A DNA stretch of 64,000 bases from Liquorilactobacillus ghanensis DSM 18630 (GCF_001435235.1 NZ_AZGB01000001.1:62001-126000), one strand, 5' to 3'. Counted from the stretch's first letter, positions 1-10,780 are shown. Notes: generated from the letters alone by a model not told the origin. A program made the numbers and translations.

Positions 1-815
1 TTTTTTAACAAATGACCGATTGCTCGCTTGAATTGGCCTTTACTGATGCCAAAATAACTTTTAATTTCAGCCGGCGAACTTTTATCCCAAAACGGCAAAC
101 TGCCTCCTTGATGCTCCAAAGTCGCTATCAACATTGCCGCATCGTCACCAATCGCTTCATAGGCCCGTGGCCGCAATGATAGATTCAAGATGCCATCTGG
201 ACGAACACCGATCACACGTGCTTTCAATTGTTCACCCAATCGTGGCTCACGATCACGTTCACTGGGATGAATGAATCCTAACTTAAAATCAGCAGTAACT
301 ACCAAAGTTCCAGCCAATTTCAACCGATAAGCCGTTACCGTAACATCCTGATTCATCATTGACTGCTCGGCTTTGACAGCTAATTGCTGAAAAACTTCGG
401 TTGTTGCTAAAGTTCCCCACATCCGATCTTTATGATCTAACTTTAAAGCAATCATTAGCTGGTCATGTTCTTTAGGCCAGAGCTTATGTTGTTCCGGCAA
501 CTCATCCAGTGAAACTGCCAAATCTTTATTCGGTAATCCAATATCAACAAAAACGCCTAAATCTCGTCTGACACTGACTACTTCACCGAAGGCATATTGA
601 TTAATGCCAACAGCAGGCACTTTAAGTGTCATCTGTAAATGATGCTCTTCATTTTCATAAACAAAGCCGCTGACAGAATCACCCAATTTTAAATCGGCTT
701 CAACTTCTGACTTAGCTAACCGGCAAGTCAAAGCAGCAGCTTGCACAAAATACGCCGTCTGGTTCTCATCAATTACCTTAGCTTTAACCACGCGGCCTAG
801 TATTTCTTCTTTCAA
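1..815 (-). CDS. cvfB: CvfB-type S1 RNA-binding protein, partial (C-terminus beyond left edge)
   Basis: RNA-binding regulator of the conserved virulence factor B family, with several S1-like OB folds followed by a winged helix. The start is a TTG at 815, placed 7 bases after a GGAGGA ribosome site; no ATG suits better. The N-terminal part reads LKEEILGRVVKA, and the S1-like signature GEVVSVRRDLGVFVDIGLP is visible near residue 75. The last visible residues (PAEIKSYFGISKGQFKRAIG) are the typical start of the C-terminal winged helix, so only the last few residues are missing. About 271 codons are visible against a family length near 280-300. Family assignment is by motif recognition; the RNA targets are unknown. 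Confidence 0.85.
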   Translation of the reverse strand, partial: MKEEILGRVVKAKVIDENQTAYFVQAAALTCRLAKSEVEADLKLGDSVSGFVYENEEHHLQMTLKVPAVGINQYAFGEVVSVRRDLGVFVDIGLPNKDLAVSLDELPEQHKLWPKEHDQLMIALKLDHKDRMWGTLATTEVFQQLAVKAEQSMMNQDVTVTAYRLKLAGTLVVTADFKLGFIHPSERDREPRLGEQLKARVIGVRPDGILNLSLRPRAYEAIGDDAAMLIATLEHQGGSLPFWDKSSPAEIKSYFGISKGQFKRAIGHLLK

Positions 816-846
816 TTAAATTTCCTCCACTTAAATAAAACTAGAA

Positions 847-1305
847 TTAATTAATTCCAATATGTAAAATTGAAATAATGCAATAAGTGATTCCTGACGC
901 AATCACTGGACCAGCAGCAACACCATTTAAAAAAACTACTCCCAAAATCGTTCCAAATAACAGTGCGACTGTTACTTGCGGTGTTGTTGCCAGTAACGAT
1001 ACTCCTTGCCTTGATAAAACTGCGACCAAGACTCCGCAGGCCAAAGCGATCAACCCGGTCGGACTTTTAAAAACGCTGATCAACTCGGCAAAACCGATTT
1101 TTCCAGTTGCGATCGGAATAAGAATCGCAATTGAAATAATTATTACGCCCCAGTTAATTCCCTTATTTTCAACCAACGTTAATAATTTACCGGTAGCAGG
1201 CAAAGCTTTCAGTATTAGTACAACTGCTGTCGCAATTACCAATGACGAATTTTTAGCAATTAAAGCAATTGCTAAAATTACGCCTAAAAAAATCCAACTC
1301 TCCAT
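847..1305 (-). CDS. DUF441 family membrane protein
   Basis: A 152-residue, strongly hydrophobic protein of the DUF441 (YeaL-like) family. Four or more membrane segments are apparent (about residues 3-35, 48-66, 80-98 and 106-150), and the N-terminal hydrophobic helix with NSS is typical of the family. The start ATG at 1305 follows an AGGTG site at good spacing. It lies downstream of pyk, but a strong terminator separates the two; it is followed 31 bases later by cvfB and may be cotranscribed with it. No biochemical function is known for the family. Confidence 0.8.
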   Translation of the reverse strand: MESWIFLGVILAIALIAKNSSLVIATAVVLILKALPATGKLLTLVENKGINWGVIIISIAILIPIATGKIGFAELISVFKSPTGLIALACGVLVAVLSRQGVSLLATTPQVTVALLFGTILGVVFLNGVAAGPVIASGITYCIISILHIGIN

Positions 1306-1370
1306 TTTTTCACCTCTTACCTATTTTAACCGAAAGTCTTTAAAAATACCATTTTCCGCTAATTTTGTTT

Positions 1371-1408
1371 TAAAAAAGAGTTGAGATCATAACTAATCTC
1401 AACTCTTA
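1371..1408 (-). terminator. Rho-independent terminator of pyk
   Basis: On the minus strand AGAGTTGAGAT (1406-1396) pairs perfectly with ATCTCAACTCT (1387-1377), leaving an 8-base loop and followed by six T. It closes the pfkA-pyk transcript before the DUF441 gene. Confidence 0.9.
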
Positions 1409-1454
1409 TAAATCATATTAATATTTACTTAAAAGTCAAACGCAGAGTTTTATT

Positions 1455-3215
1455 TTAAAGTGCGTTAGAAGCTCCACGGTAAACAATTCCACGACGAGAA
1501 TCAATTGTTACAACTTCACCGTCAGAAATTAATTCAGTTGCTTTTTCAGCACCAACAACAACTGGAATTCCCATTGAAATACCAACTACAGCTGCATGTG
1601 ATGTTAAACCACCATTTTCAACAACCAGTGCGCTGGCTTTTTCAATAGCTGGCAAGTAATCTTTGTCAGTTGTCTTGGTTACCAAAACAGCACCTTCGAC
1701 AGCCTTTTTGTTAGCTTCTTCTGCAGAGGAAGCAACAACAGCTTTGCCGATCACTGTTTCATCACCAACACCTTGACCTGAAACTAACTTAGTCCCGATT
1801 AATTGAATCTTCATCAAGTTAGTTGTACCTTTTTCACCAACTGGTACACCAGCAGTGATCAAAATCAGATCTCCTTCTTTAGCAAAACCTTCTTCTTTAG
1901 CTTTTTCAGTTGCCAAAGTGAACATTTCGTCAGTTGAAGCAGGTGCTTCAGCCATCACTGGATAAACACCCCAGTTAACAGTTAAGCCGCGGCGAGTACG
2001 GTCGTCAAAGGTAATTGCCAAAATATCAGCATCAGGACGATACTTCGAAATCATTTTAGCTGTATGACCAGATTTGGTTGCAGCTACAATTGTCTTAATA
2101 CCTAAGTTATCAGCAGTTTCAGCTACAACACGACCAACTGCTTCGGTAACGTCTGTCCGATCAAAGTCATTGATTGAAAAATGACGATGTTCGCGCAAAG
2201 CATTTTCAGCCTTAATATCAATTCGAGCCATTGTTGCAACAGATTCTACCGGATATTCACCGTTAGCACTTTCACCAGAAAGCATTGTTGCATCTGTGCC
2301 ATCAAAGACAGCATTAGCCACATCAGAAGCTTCAGCACGAGTTGGACGTGGATGTTCCTGCATTGAATCAAGCATTTGGGTAGCAGTAATAACTGGCTTG
2401 CCAAGTGCATTACATTTCTTAATCAAGCTCTTTTGAACCAACGGAACATTTTCCGGTGGAATTTCAACACCCATATCGCCACGAGCAACCATTAAGCCAT
2501 CAGATACTTTGATGATTTCATCAAAGTTGTCGATACCTTCTTGTGATTCGATCTTAGGGAAGATTTGAACATGTTCCATGTTCTTTTCCTCAAGTAACTT
2601 GCGAATATCCAAAACATCCTGCGGTTTACGAACAAAACTTGCAGCAATGAAGTTGATTTCATGGTCAAGTCCAAAACGAATATCATCAGAATCTTTTTCA
2701 GTAATTCCAGGTAAATTGATTGCAACGCCTGGTGCATTAACACCCTTACGTGAGCCTAACACTCCATCATTAAGAACCTTGCAGACCAATTCTTTATTAG
2801 CACGATCAATTTTTTCAACCTGCATATCAAGCAAGCCATCATCAAATAATACATGACCGCCTTCATGAACATCATCAAGCAATCCAGGGTAAGTAACGGC
2901 AATCTTATCATGAGTACCTTCAATTGAAGCATCCATCGAAATCCGTACTTCATCACCGATTTTGTACTGGATCTTACCTTCTTTTTGAACAGTAGTCCGA
3001 ATTTCAGCACCTTTGGTATCTAACATAATACCAACTGTCTTGCCGGTAATTTTTTCTGCCTGATGAACTAAATTCAGTCGACCTAAATGTTCTTCGTGAT
3101 CCCCATGGGAAAAGTTAAAGCGGAAAACATTTGCACCGGCCTCAATTAATTTTACAATTGTGTCCAAATCGGAACTAGCTGGTCCAAGTGTACTTACAAT
3201 CTTGGTCTTCTTCAT
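1455..3215 (-). CDS. pyk: Pyruvate kinase with C-terminal PEP-utiliser-like domain
   Basis: Converts phosphoenolpyruvate and ADP to pyruvate and ATP, the last ATP-forming step of glycolysis in the cytosol. The N-terminus MKKTKIVSTLGPAS and the active-site stretch VARGDMGVEIPPENVPLVQK (about residues 243-262) followed by ITATQML are diagnostic. At 586 residues it carries the extra C-terminal domain found in Bacillus and lactic acid bacteria; the mobile-domain motif GGLTSHAAVV sits near residue 535. It lies 84 bases downstream of pfkA in the classic pfkA-pyk order, so the two committed steps of glycolysis are expressed together. No frameshift or odd residue was noticed. Confidence 0.97.
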   Translation of the reverse strand: MKKTKIVSTLGPASSDLDTIVKLIEAGANVFRFNFSHGDHEEHLGRLNLVHQAEKITGKTVGIMLDTKGAEIRTTVQKEGKIQYKIGDEVRISMDASIEGTHDKIAVTYPGLLDDVHEGGHVLFDDGLLDMQVEKIDRANKELVCKVLNDGVLGSRKGVNAPGVAINLPGITEKDSDDIRFGLDHEINFIAASFVRKPQDVLDIRKLLEEKNMEHVQIFPKIESQEGIDNFDEIIKVSDGLMVARGDMGVEIPPENVPLVQKSLIKKCNALGKPVITATQMLDSMQEHPRPTRAEASDVANAVFDGTDATMLSGESANGEYPVESVATMARIDIKAENALREHRHFSINDFDRTDVTEAVGRVVAETADNLGIKTIVAATKSGHTAKMISKYRPDADILAITFDDRTRRGLTVNWGVYPVMAEAPASTDEMFTLATEKAKEEGFAKEGDLILITAGVPVGEKGTTNLMKIQLIGTKLVSGQGVGDETVIGKAVVASSAEEANKKAVEGAVLVTKTTDKDYLPAIEKASALVVENGGLTSHAAVVGISMGIPVVVGAEKATELISDGEVVTIDSRRGIVYRGASNAL

Positions 3216-3299
3216 GAATAAAATCTCTCCTTATAGAAAATTTTTAAAGCCGACTTTTAATGTCGAATCTTTATCTAAGTTAATAAAACTCTAGGCAAA

Positions 3300-4262
3300 T
3301 TAAAAGCGCAACCGTTTATTAACATCTTGCAATGAAACATCAGTAATATGTTTATGATTTTCCAAAGTATCGATGATATCAGTTGCTACTAATTTATTGT
3401 CGCGAATACCAATCGCCAAACTGCCTTTGCCTTCAAGCAGTAATTTAACAGCGTAATCGCCAAAACGGCTAGCCAACACCCGGTCTTTAGCTGTCGGACG
3501 ACCGCCGCGTTGAACGTGTCCTAAAGTAATTGCCCGACTGTCAAAACTGCCATATTGGTCAAGCTTCGTCTTAAAATCAGCTGCTGACATAACACCTTCA
3601 GCTAAAACGATCAATGCATGATCTTTGCCTTTTTTACGGTTCAACTTGATCTTATCGGCAATTGCTTTAATGTCATAATCGCGTTCTGGAATGACAATTG
3701 CATCTGCGCCGGCGGAAACTCCAGCCCATAATGCAATATCACCAGCACCTCGACCCATTACTTCAACAACAAACACCCGCTGATGCGAAGTTGCCGTATC
3801 ATTGATGCGATCAAGAGCATCAAGCGCCGTATTAACTGCTGTATCAAAGCCGATCGTAAAGTCAGTTCCAGGAATATCATTATCAATTGTCCCGGGAATT
3901 CCGACTGAATTAAAGCCATGCTGACTCAAACGTTCTGCACCATGATATGAACCATCGCCGCCGATAACTACCAAAGCATCAATACCAAATTTTTTCAACT
4001 GTTCAATTCCCTGCAGCTGAACTTTTTCTTCAGCAAATTCCGGGAAACGAGCAGAATATAAAATGGTACCGCCGCGCGCGATAATTCCATCCATATCACT
4101 TGAGCTTAATTGATGGATATCTCCGGCTACCAGACCAGCAAACCCGTAATTAATACCATAAGCTTCTAGGCCTGCTGTCATCGCTGAACGCGCAATAGCA
4201 CGGATTGCAGCATTCATACCAGATGAATCTCCACCACTTGTTAAAATACCTATGCGTTTCAT
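3300..4262 (-). CDS. pfkA: ATP-dependent 6-phosphofructokinase
   Basis: Phosphorylates fructose 6-phosphate to fructose 1,6-bisphosphate. The start chosen is ATG 4262 ([12 protein letters not shown]), with a GGGGTG site 5 bases upstream; a 12-codon upstream extension is discarded. The resulting 320 residues equal the family length. Visible motifs are the nucleotide-binding [10 protein letters not shown] near residue 103, the catalytic [12 protein letters not shown] near 125 and [15 protein letters not shown] near 243. The first glycine loop reads [10 protein letters not shown], where GGDAPGMNAA is more usual. First gene of the pfkA-pyk pair; the upstream 117 bases contain its promoter, which I could not pinpoint. 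Confidence 0.96.
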   Translation of the reverse strand: MKRIGILTSGGDSSGMNAAIRAIARSAMTAGLEAYGINYGFAGLVAGDIHQLSSSDMDGIIARGGTILYSARFPEFAEEKVQLQGIEQLKKFGIDALVVIGGDGSYHGAERLSQHGFNSVGIPGTIDNDIPGTDFTIGFDTAVNTALDALDRINDTATSHQRVFVVEVMGRGAGDIALWAGVSAGADAIVIPERDYDIKAIADKIKLNRKKGKDHALIVLAEGVMSAADFKTKLDQYGSFDSRAITLGHVQRGGRPTAKDRVLASRFGDYAVKLLLEGKGSLAIGIRDNKLVATDIIDTLENHKHITDVSLQDVNKRLRF

Positions 4263-4379
4263 TTTTTCACCCCGTGTAAATTTAATGGAACAACACATTC
4301 TCCACCGCTTATATTAACACTTTTAGCAGCTCTTGTCTTGTAAATTTAGAAATTAAATTCAGTTTATCACAATATCTTT

Positions 4380-7300
4380 TCATTCATTTTCATTTTTCAA
4401 AACTAGGTTTTCTTTCCCAACCATGTCTACCAGCGCCTTGATCAATTCAGGTCGATCGGCTAACCAATAGTCCTTTGTTAAAGCTAGTTTTTTAGCGGTT
4501 GCCGCCTCATAAATAATTACCGGATTGCTACCAGGATAACGGCGCATCAACTGCCAAAGCTGTTGTTTTTGCAAGCTAGTGAAAGATTTGGTTAAACGGA
4601 TAAAAAATGTTTTTTTCATTGGTATTTTCATATTTGCAGCTGCTTTCACTTGCACAGCAACTAACTGCCGCCGCTGATTGCGCAGTTGAACTTTACCGGC
4701 GATCAGATAAACCTGATCGTTTTCTAAAATAGCTGCCGCTTGCCGATAAATGTTTGGAAAAACAATCACCTCAATTTGACCGGTTTCATCCTCTCCAGTC
4801 AAAAACGCCATCTGTTCCCCTTTTTTGGTACGAATGATCTTGCTTTCTTTGAGGTACAACAGAATTCGCCCAGTTTTTTCTGCTTGCAGTTGAACAATCG
4901 GCGTAGTTTTTTCCAATTGGGCTAAACGGGCATATCTGGTTACTGGATGAGCTGATATAAAAGTCCCTAAATATTTTTCTTCTTGACTTAGACGCTCATT
5001 CAAAGTTATCTCTGGAAATTCTTCCAATTTGGGAGCTAATACGGCTAAAAGTTCAACATTGTTTCCGCTCAACAAACGATTATCCAAAATTTTAGGCAGA
5101 TTATGCAAAAGTGTTGCCCTAGTTTGACCAAAAGTATCGCCAGCCCCACTGTAAATTAAGGCTTGCAGACTATCCGTTTTCAAATACTTTTCTGGCATTC
5201 GTTGTAAAAAGTCTTGAAAGCTTTTAAAACGTCCATTTTGCTGCCGTTCTTTTAAAATCGTCCAAACAAAATCGCGTCGTAACGACCGTATCGAATTTAA
5301 ACCAAAAACGATTTGTCGTTTGTACAAGCTGAAACCAAATTGACTTAAATTCAAATCTGGACTATGGACTGTTGTTTTGAGCTGGCGCGCTTCCAAAAGA
5401 TACTCTTTGGTCTTTTCATTATCTCCAATTACTGAATTCAACAAGGCGGCCATAAAAGCTGCTGGAAAATGACATTTCAGATAAGCTAATTCAAACGCCA
5501 TTTTAGTATAGGCGACTGCGTGTGAACGATTAAATCCATAGTTGGCAAACCGTTCAATATAATCATATACTTTACCGGCTGTAGCTGCTGAGTAGCCGCG
5601 CTCTTGAGCTCCAGCTAAGAATTTCGTTCGTAATTGGTCAATCAGCGTTAATTTTTTTTTGCTCATTGCCCGCCGTAAAATATCCGCTTGCCCCAAAGAA
5701 AAGCCTGCCATAACAGATGCGACCTGCATGACTTGTTCCTGATAAACCAAAATACCATAAGTCTTGCTCAAGATTGGTTTTAATGCTTGGGCTGGATAGG
5801 TAACTGGTTCTTGACCATGTTTTCGTGCTATAAAATGATCGATATTTTCCATTGGTCCTGGTCGGAATAACGCATTTACAGCTGTCAAATCTTCAAATGA
5901 CTGCGGCTGCAAGCGTCGTAAAACATTACGAATTCCTGCCGATTCAAATTGAAAAACACCAGCCGTTTGCGCTCTTTGAAATAACTTCAAAGTCAGCGGA
6001 TCATCCAAGGGAATCTGATGAATATCAAAATCAGTTTGATAATTACGTTTTACCAGTCGCAAAGCTCGATCTAACACACTCAAATTACGCAAACCTAAAA
6101 AGTCGATCTTTAATAACCCTAATTGTTCAACGTAATCTTTTGAATATTGCGTCAGTGGCATCCCATCACTGCCGACTTGCAATGGCACCAACTGCTTTAG
6201 ATCCTGATCACTCAAAATAACACCGGCAGCGTGGACTGAAAAGTGCCGTGGCAGGCCTTCCAAGTAACGTGCCGTTTTAAACAGCCATTGATTTTTTTCA
6301 TTAGCTGCTACTTTATCGCGTAACCGCGGTGACTGCTCAAAAGCAGAAGCCAGTGTTATTTTCAATTGATGTGGAATCAAATGACTGAACGAGTTTAATT
6401 CAAACTGGCTGAAACCTAATGCTCGTCCAACATCCCTTAATGCCTGCCGCGCTCCTAATGTCCCAAAGGTAATAATCTGAGCAACATGTTCTTTGCCATA
6501 ACGCTGCTGGACATACTCGATCACCTCTTGTCGGCGATTATCAGGAATATCCAGATCAATATCCGGCATTTGGATTCGTTCCTCATTCAAAAAACGTTCA
6601 AACAGCAAATCATAGTACAGCGGATCAACATCGGTAATTGCCAGAGCGTAGGCAACCAATGACCCGGCAGCTGAACCACGTCCTGGACCGATAACAATTT
6701 TAGCCCGATGAGCATAATTGGTAACATCCCAAACGATCAAGAAATAATCAGCAAAGCCCATGCGCTGAATTACCGCTAACTCGTGTGACAAACGCTGCCG
6801 GTACTTTTCATTAACAGCTGCTTTTAGATCAATTCCGCGCTGACTTAACCCCTGCAAACACAATTGCTGCAAATATTTTGCGGCTGTTTGCTGCTTAGGG
6901 ACAGGATAATGCGGTAGTTTCGGCTGCCTAAACTGCAAATTAAAAGTGGCGGTCCGACAAATCTCGGCTGTTTGCTGCAAAGCAGTTGTCATCCCAGCTA
7001 CTTGATAAGCCGCGGTAATTTTGGCAACTGGCTGCAGCCAAGCTTTAACTGGTGATTTTTCCTGCAATTCAAAAGTTTCCAGTCGGCTGCCTTGGCGAAT
7101 AGCCCGTAAAACTTTCAAATACGCTTCATCAGCCGGATCAAGATAATTGACCGGTTCCAAAGCCGTCAGCGCAACTTGATTCTGATCTGCTAACGTTTTA
7201 ATCGCTTGGCGTAGCGGCGCACTTAATTGCGGACTGGTTCCCAAAAATAGTTTTGATCGACCAACCTGCTGACGTAATGCCGCAACAAATTCAGCCGCGG

Positions 7301-7715
7301 TTGCCTGCTTGCCATTTTGCAAGCAATTAATCACTAAAGAGTTGGTTAATGGCGTAATTACCAGCAGTCCTTGCAGAAAAGCTTGGACTTTTTCTAATGG
7401 AAATTCAGTTTTATTTTCTGCCAATAATTGATTTTTTTGCGTCGAAAGCTGCAGCAGATTCTGATAACCGATCTGATTTTCCGCGATTAAAATGATTTCA
7501 TTGCCAACCGCTAATTCTAAGGTCATCCCAATCAACGGTTTAAGCTGCTGTTGCCGGCATAATTGATAAAAAGCTGCCGTGCCATACATTACATTGCGAT
7601 CAGTCAAAGCAAGTGCTTGGTAACCGCGTTCTTTAGCCGCGGTAACTAATTCTTCCAAACGTAGCGGACTTTGTAATAAACTATAACAACTGATAACTTG
7701 GATCGCACCAAACAT
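4380..7715 (-). CDS. dnaE: DNA polymerase III alpha subunit (DnaE type)
   Basis: Replicative polymerase of the C family; in Firmicutes DnaE extends primers before handing over to PolC. The order is an N-terminal PHP domain (about 1-200, ALTDRNVMYG near 38), the polymerase core with GRGSAAGSLVAYAL near 345 and the catalytic PDIDLDIPDNR near 383, a helix-hairpin-helix region, and an OB fold near 960-1030. Length about 1111 residues fits DnaE rather than PolC, and there is no exonuclease insertion. The start chosen is ATG 7715, 6 bases after GAGGTG; GTG at 7724 is the in-frame alternative but lies inside the ribosome site. Transcribed divergently from the DUF2929 gene. Confidence 0.95.
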   Translation of the reverse strand: MFGAIQVISCYSLLQSPLRLEELVTAAKERGYQALALTDRNVMYGTAAFYQLCRQQQLKPLIGMTLELAVGNEIILIAENQIGYQNLLQLSTQKNQLLAENKTEFPLEKVQAFLQGLLVITPLTNSLVINCLQNGKQATAAEFVAALRQQVGRSKLFLGTSPQLSAPLRQAIKTLADQNQVALTALEPVNYLDPADEAYLKVLRAIRQGSRLETFELQEKSPVKAWLQPVAKITAAYQVAGMTTALQQTAEICRTATFNLQFRQPKLPHYPVPKQQTAAKYLQQLCLQGLSQRGIDLKAAVNEKYRQRLSHELAVIQRMGFADYFLIVWDVTNYAHRAKIVIGPGRGSAAGSLVAYALAITDVDPLYYDLLFERFLNEERIQMPDIDLDIPDNRRQEVIEYVQQRYGKEHVAQIITFGTLGARQALRDVGRALGFSQFELNSFSHLIPHQLKITLASAFEQSPRLRDKVAANEKNQWLFKTARYLEGLPRHFSVHAAGVILSDQDLKQLVPLQVGSDGMPLTQYSKDYVEQLGLLKIDFLGLRNLSVLDRALRLVKRNYQTDFDIHQIPLDDPLTLKLFQRAQTAGVFQFESAGIRNVLRRLQPQSFEDLTAVNALFRPGPMENIDHFIARKHGQEPVTYPAQALKPILSKTYGILVYQEQVMQVASVMAGFSLGQADILRRAMSKKKLTLIDQLRTKFLAGAQERGYSAATAGKVYDYIERFANYGFNRSHAVAYTKMAFELAYLKCHFPAAFMAALLNSVIGDNEKTKEYLLEARQLKTTVHSPDLNLSQFGFSLYKRQIVFGLNSIRSLRRDFVWTILKERQQNGRFKSFQDFLQRMPEKYLKTDSLQALIYSGAGDTFGQTRATLLHNLPKILDNRLLSGNNVELLAVLAPKLEEFPEITLNERLSQEEKYLGTFISAHPVTRYARLAQLEKTTPIVQLQAEKTGRILLYLKESKIIRTKKGEQMAFLTGEDETGQIEVIVFPNIYRQAAAILENDQVYLIAGKVQLRNQRRQLVAVQVKAAANMKIPMKKTFFIRLTKSFTSLQKQQLWQLMRRYPGSNPVIIYEAATAKKLALTKDYWLADRPELIKALVDMVGKENLVLKNENE

Positions 7716-7739
7716 CGGTGTCACCTCTTTTCAGTTTTA

Positions 7740-7745
7740 ATTATA
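7740..7745 (-). promoter_or_regulatory. Extended -10 promoter of dnaE
   Basis: The minus strand reads TGGTATAAT, a perfect -10 (7745-7740) with the TGn extension; the -35 region is only a T-run. It lies 25 bases upstream of the chosen start, giving a very short leader. Confidence 0.6.
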
Positions 7746-7843
7746 CCAATTTTCGAAGCTTAAAAAAAATAGTTGTTAATAAATAAAAGTGTCACAAACT
7801 GTTTTTTTATGCTAAACTACTGTTGTATTGTGAGGTGTTAACA

Positions 7844-8029
7844 ATGGTAAAGCAATTAACTATTTTGTTTTGGGGCTTCATTTATGGTGAAGTAATCGGT
7901 TATATCGGGGCAGCTTTGACTGGTGTAACTTTCTCACCTTTAGCTGACGGCTTGACTGCCATGGTCATTGGCCTCATTGCTATCAACTTGTTAACTTTGT
8001 TTATCAAAGATCCAACAACTGATAAATAA
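7844..8029 (+). CDS. DUF2929 family small membrane protein
   Basis: A 61-residue protein, MVKQLTILFWGFIYGEVIGY at the N-terminus, with two hydrophobic segments (about 5-27 and 34-54) separated by a short polar turn. It matches the small DUF2929 family of Bacilli by length and by the GEVIGYI and INLLTLFIKDP blocks. The start is ATG 7844, preceded 6 bases upstream by GAGGTG; the ATG 21 bases further upstream lacks a ribosome site. A TGCTAAACT extended -10 lies about 30 bases upstream. Divergent from dnaE and convergent with clpB. Function unknown. Confidence 0.8.
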   Translation: MVKQLTILFWGFIYGEVIGYIGAALTGVTFSPLADGLTAMVIGLIAINLLTLFIKDPTTDK

Positions 8030-8034
8030 TGCCC

Positions 8035-8072
8035 TAAAAAAAAGAGCGGAGTTTTATCTCCGCTCTTTTTTA
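8035..8072. terminator. Bidirectional terminator between DUF2929 gene and clpB
   Basis: Perfect stem AGAGCGGAG / CTCCGCTCT (8043-8051 and 8058-8066) flanked by A-rich and T-rich tracts on both sides, so it works for both convergent genes; it overlaps the clpB stop codon. Confidence 0.92.
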
Positions 8073-10673
8073 TTCGTCTTCCGAGTGTTCTTCAGCTGTA
8101 AAGACCAAATTGTCTTGTTGACCTAAATCAACTGTTACCGTTGAATGCGGCATTACTTTCCCACTAATGATCTGTTTTGCCAGTGGTGTCTCAACATACT
8201 CGGTAATATACCGCTGCAGCGGCCGAGCGCCATAAGCTGGATCATAGCCTTGCTGAGCCAAGTGTTTCCGCGCTGATGAAGAAATTTGCAACTGAATTTC
8301 TTGTGCTTCCAAGCGGTGTGACAGCTGCTGAATAAATTTATCAACGATTTTTTCAATTGCTGCTAAATTCAACGGTGTAAACATAATGATATCATCAATC
8401 CGGTTCAAAAATTCCGGCTTAAAATGCGCTTGTGCCAATTGCATTACTTCCTGCTTGACCTCAGCTGAAATTTCACCATCTTTAACCTTGTCCAATAAAA
8501 TACTTGAACCCAAATTGGATGTCATAATGATAATTGTATTTTTAAAGTCAACAGTTCGGCCTTGTCCATCCGTCAAGCGACCGTCATCAAAGACTTGCAG
8601 CAATATATTAAAGACATCCGGATGTGCCTTTTCAACCTCATCAAGCAAAACAATCGTATACGGATTGCGCCGAACCGCTTCTGTTAATTGACCGCCTTCT
8701 TCGTAGCCGATATAACCAGGTGCTGCTCCGACTAACCGCGAAACAGATTGCTTCTCCATATACTCGCTCATATCAATGCGAACCATGTGTTTTTCCGAAT
8801 CGAACAAATTTTCCGCCAAAGCTTTGGCTAGTTCTGTTTTACCAACACCTGTCGGACCTAGGAATAAAAATGTCCCTAGTGGCTGATTAGGATCCTGTAA
8901 TCCGGCCCGAGCCCGCAAAACTGCATTAGCTACGGCATCAACTGCTTCGTCTTGTCCAATGACCCGCTGGTGCAAAGCTTGCGGCAGCTGCAAAAGTTTT
9001 TGCCGTTCGCCTTGAACCAATTTAGCAACCGGAATCCCAGTCGTTCGGCTGACAACCTGAGCAATTTCATTTTCAGTAACTGATTCTTCAACCAGCCAAT
9101 TATCAGGCCGTTTGGCAGCTTCCAAATCTTTAAGTTCTTTTTCTAATTGTGGAATAGTGCCGTGTTGTAACTTAGCTGCTTTTTCTAAATCATAATTATT
9201 TTCCGCTTCTTCTAATTCATGGCGTGCCTGATCAAGTTCGCCCTTTTTATCGCTGAGTTTCTTAATGTCTTCTTTTTCATTTTCCCAACGCATTTTCAGC
9301 GTATTAACCTTTTCTCGCATTTCGGCCAAATCAGTTTGCAATTCGCTTAACCGTTTTTTTGAAGCCGTATCGGTTTCTTTTTTCAAAGCTGCTTCTTCAA
9401 CTTCTTGCCGCATCAATTGCCGAGTGGCTTCATCCAATTCAGTCGGCATCGAGTTCATTTCAACACGAATAGTCGCACAAGCTTCATCGATCAAATCGAT
9501 CGCTTTATCCGGTAAAAAGCGATCAGTAATATAACGATTAGATAAAGTTGCTGCCGCTACCAAAGCATTATCATGAATCCGTACTCCATGATGAATTTCA
9601 AACCGTTCTTTTAAACCACGCAAAATTGAAATCGTATCTTCAACGCTTGGTTCGTGAACCAATACTCGTTGGAAACGCCGCGCCAATGCTTTATCTTTTT
9701 CGACAGATTCACGATATTCATCAAGTGTGGTTGCCCCAATCAAATGCAGCTCGCCACGAGCCAGCATTGGTTTCAACAAATTACCAGCATCCATGCTGCC
9801 TTCAGTTTTACCGGCACCGACAATATTATGAACTTCATCAATAAACAATAAAATTTTACCGTCACTTTTTTTAACGGCTTTTAAAACAGCCTTCAACCGT
9901 TCCTCAAATTCCCCCCGGTATTTAGCTCCGGCAATCAGCGAACCCATATCCAACGAGAAAATAGTTTTGTCTTTTAGATTATCAGGGACATCCCGGCGAA
10001 CGATCCGCTGGGCTAAGCCTTCAACAATTGCTGTTTTCCCCACGCCTGGTTCACCGATCAAAATCGGATTATTTTTAGTCTTCCGTGATAAAATTCGAAT
10101 AACATCCCGAATCTCATCATCTCGACCGATAATTGGATCAACTTGATTATCCCGAACTTGTTTTACCAGATCGATCCCGTATTTTTCAAGTGCTTTATAT
10201 TGAGTCTCTTGATTCTTAGAAGTCACTCTTTCTCCCCCTCGTAATTTTTTAACAATTTCCGCTAATTTTTTAAAAGTCAAACCCTGCTTTTTTAAATAAA
10301 TTGCCAGTGGATTGGCTTCCAACCGCAGTAATGCCAAAATAATTGTATCCAAAGCAATATATTCATCGTCTTGTTTTTTCCTCAGCTCATCAGCTTCTTG
10401 CAGCAAACGATACATTGGCTGACTAAGCGTCTGACCATATTGAACACTGCCTTCAACAATTGAAATCTCATCTAATTGACGATCAAGTTCACTTTCCAAA
10501 GCTGGCAGATCCAAGCCAGCTTGCTGAAATAATTCAGCTCCAAACTCCCCTGGTTGAACCAAAAATTTAAATAAATGTGGAATATCAATTTCTTGATGAT
10601 GCCGCACCTGTGCAATCTGCTGCGCCTGAGCCAAAGCTTCTTGAACGGCTGTTGTCATTTGATCCTCTTGCAT
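8070..10673 (-). CDS. clpB: ClpB-type disaggregase ATPase
   Basis: Hexameric AAA+ unfoldase that works with the DnaK system to rescue aggregated proteins. The order is a Clp N-domain (about 1-145), first AAA+ module with Walker [10 protein letters not shown] near 207, the coiled-coil middle domain (about 405-525, EK-rich) and a second AAA+ module with GPTGVGKTE near 608. Length 867 is normal. ATG 10673 follows GCGAGG; an internal ATG six codons later also has an AGAGG site, but [14 protein letters not shown] aligns with usual ClpB starts. It has its own promoter; I saw no CIRCE and no convincing CtsR box in the 136-base upstream gap. Confidence 0.96.
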   Translation of the reverse strand: MQEDQMTTAVQEALAQAQQIAQVRHHQEIDIPHLFKFLVQPGEFGAELFQQAGLDLPALESELDRQLDEISIVEGSVQYGQTLSQPMYRLLQEADELRKKQDDEYIALDTIILALLRLEANPLAIYLKKQGLTFKKLAEIVKKLRGGERVTSKNQETQYKALEKYGIDLVKQVRDNQVDPIIGRDDEIRDVIRILSRKTKNNPILIGEPGVGKTAIVEGLAQRIVRRDVPDNLKDKTIFSLDMGSLIAGAKYRGEFEERLKAVLKAVKKSDGKILLFIDEVHNIVGAGKTEGSMDAGNLLKPMLARGELHLIGATTLDEYRESVEKDKALARRFQRVLVHEPSVEDTISILRGLKERFEIHHGVRIHDNALVAAATLSNRYITDRFLPDKAIDLIDEACATIRVEMNSMPTELDEATRQLMRQEVEEAALKKETDTASKKRLSELQTDLAEMREKVNTLKMRWENEKEDIKKLSDKKGELDQARHELEEAENNYDLEKAAKLQHGTIPQLEKELKDLEAAKRPDNWLVEESVTENEIAQVVSRTTGIPVAKLVQGERQKLLQLPQALHQRVIGQDEAVDAVANAVLRARAGLQDPNQPLGTFLFLGPTGVGKTELAKALAENLFDSEKHMVRIDMSEYMEKQSVSRLVGAAPGYIGYEEGGQLTEAVRRNPYTIVLLDEVEKAHPDVFNILLQVFDDGRLTDGQGRTVDFKNTIIIMTSNLGSSILLDKVKDGEISAEVKQEVMQLAQAHFKPEFLNRIDDIIMFTPLNLAAIEKIVDKFIQQLSHRLEAQEIQLQISSSARKHLAQQGYDPAYGARPLQRYITEYVETPLAKQIISGKVMPHSTVTVDLGQQDNLVFTAEEHSEDE

Positions 10674-10711
10674 TTTTTAACCTCGCTTTATTTTCTAATT
10701 AAACGTCAAAA

Positions 10712-10758
10712 AGCCCAGATAGCAACACCTATTAACTAGCTGTTTAACCACCTGGCCT
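10712..10758 (-). promoter_or_regulatory. Hairpin in the clpB leader
   Basis: On the minus strand AGGCCAG (10758-10752) can pair with CTGGGCT (10718-10712) with one mismatch around a loop that itself holds TTAA repeats, followed by five T. It could be a weak attenuator or simply leader structure. Confidence 0.35.
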
Positions 10759-10780
10759 TTCTTAACTTGCTTACGCCTAT

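Noticed and set aside
887-1384. 165-codon plus ORF opposite the DUF441 gene
   Set aside because: Mirror of a real membrane-protein gene, no ribosome site, biased composition; a shadow frame.
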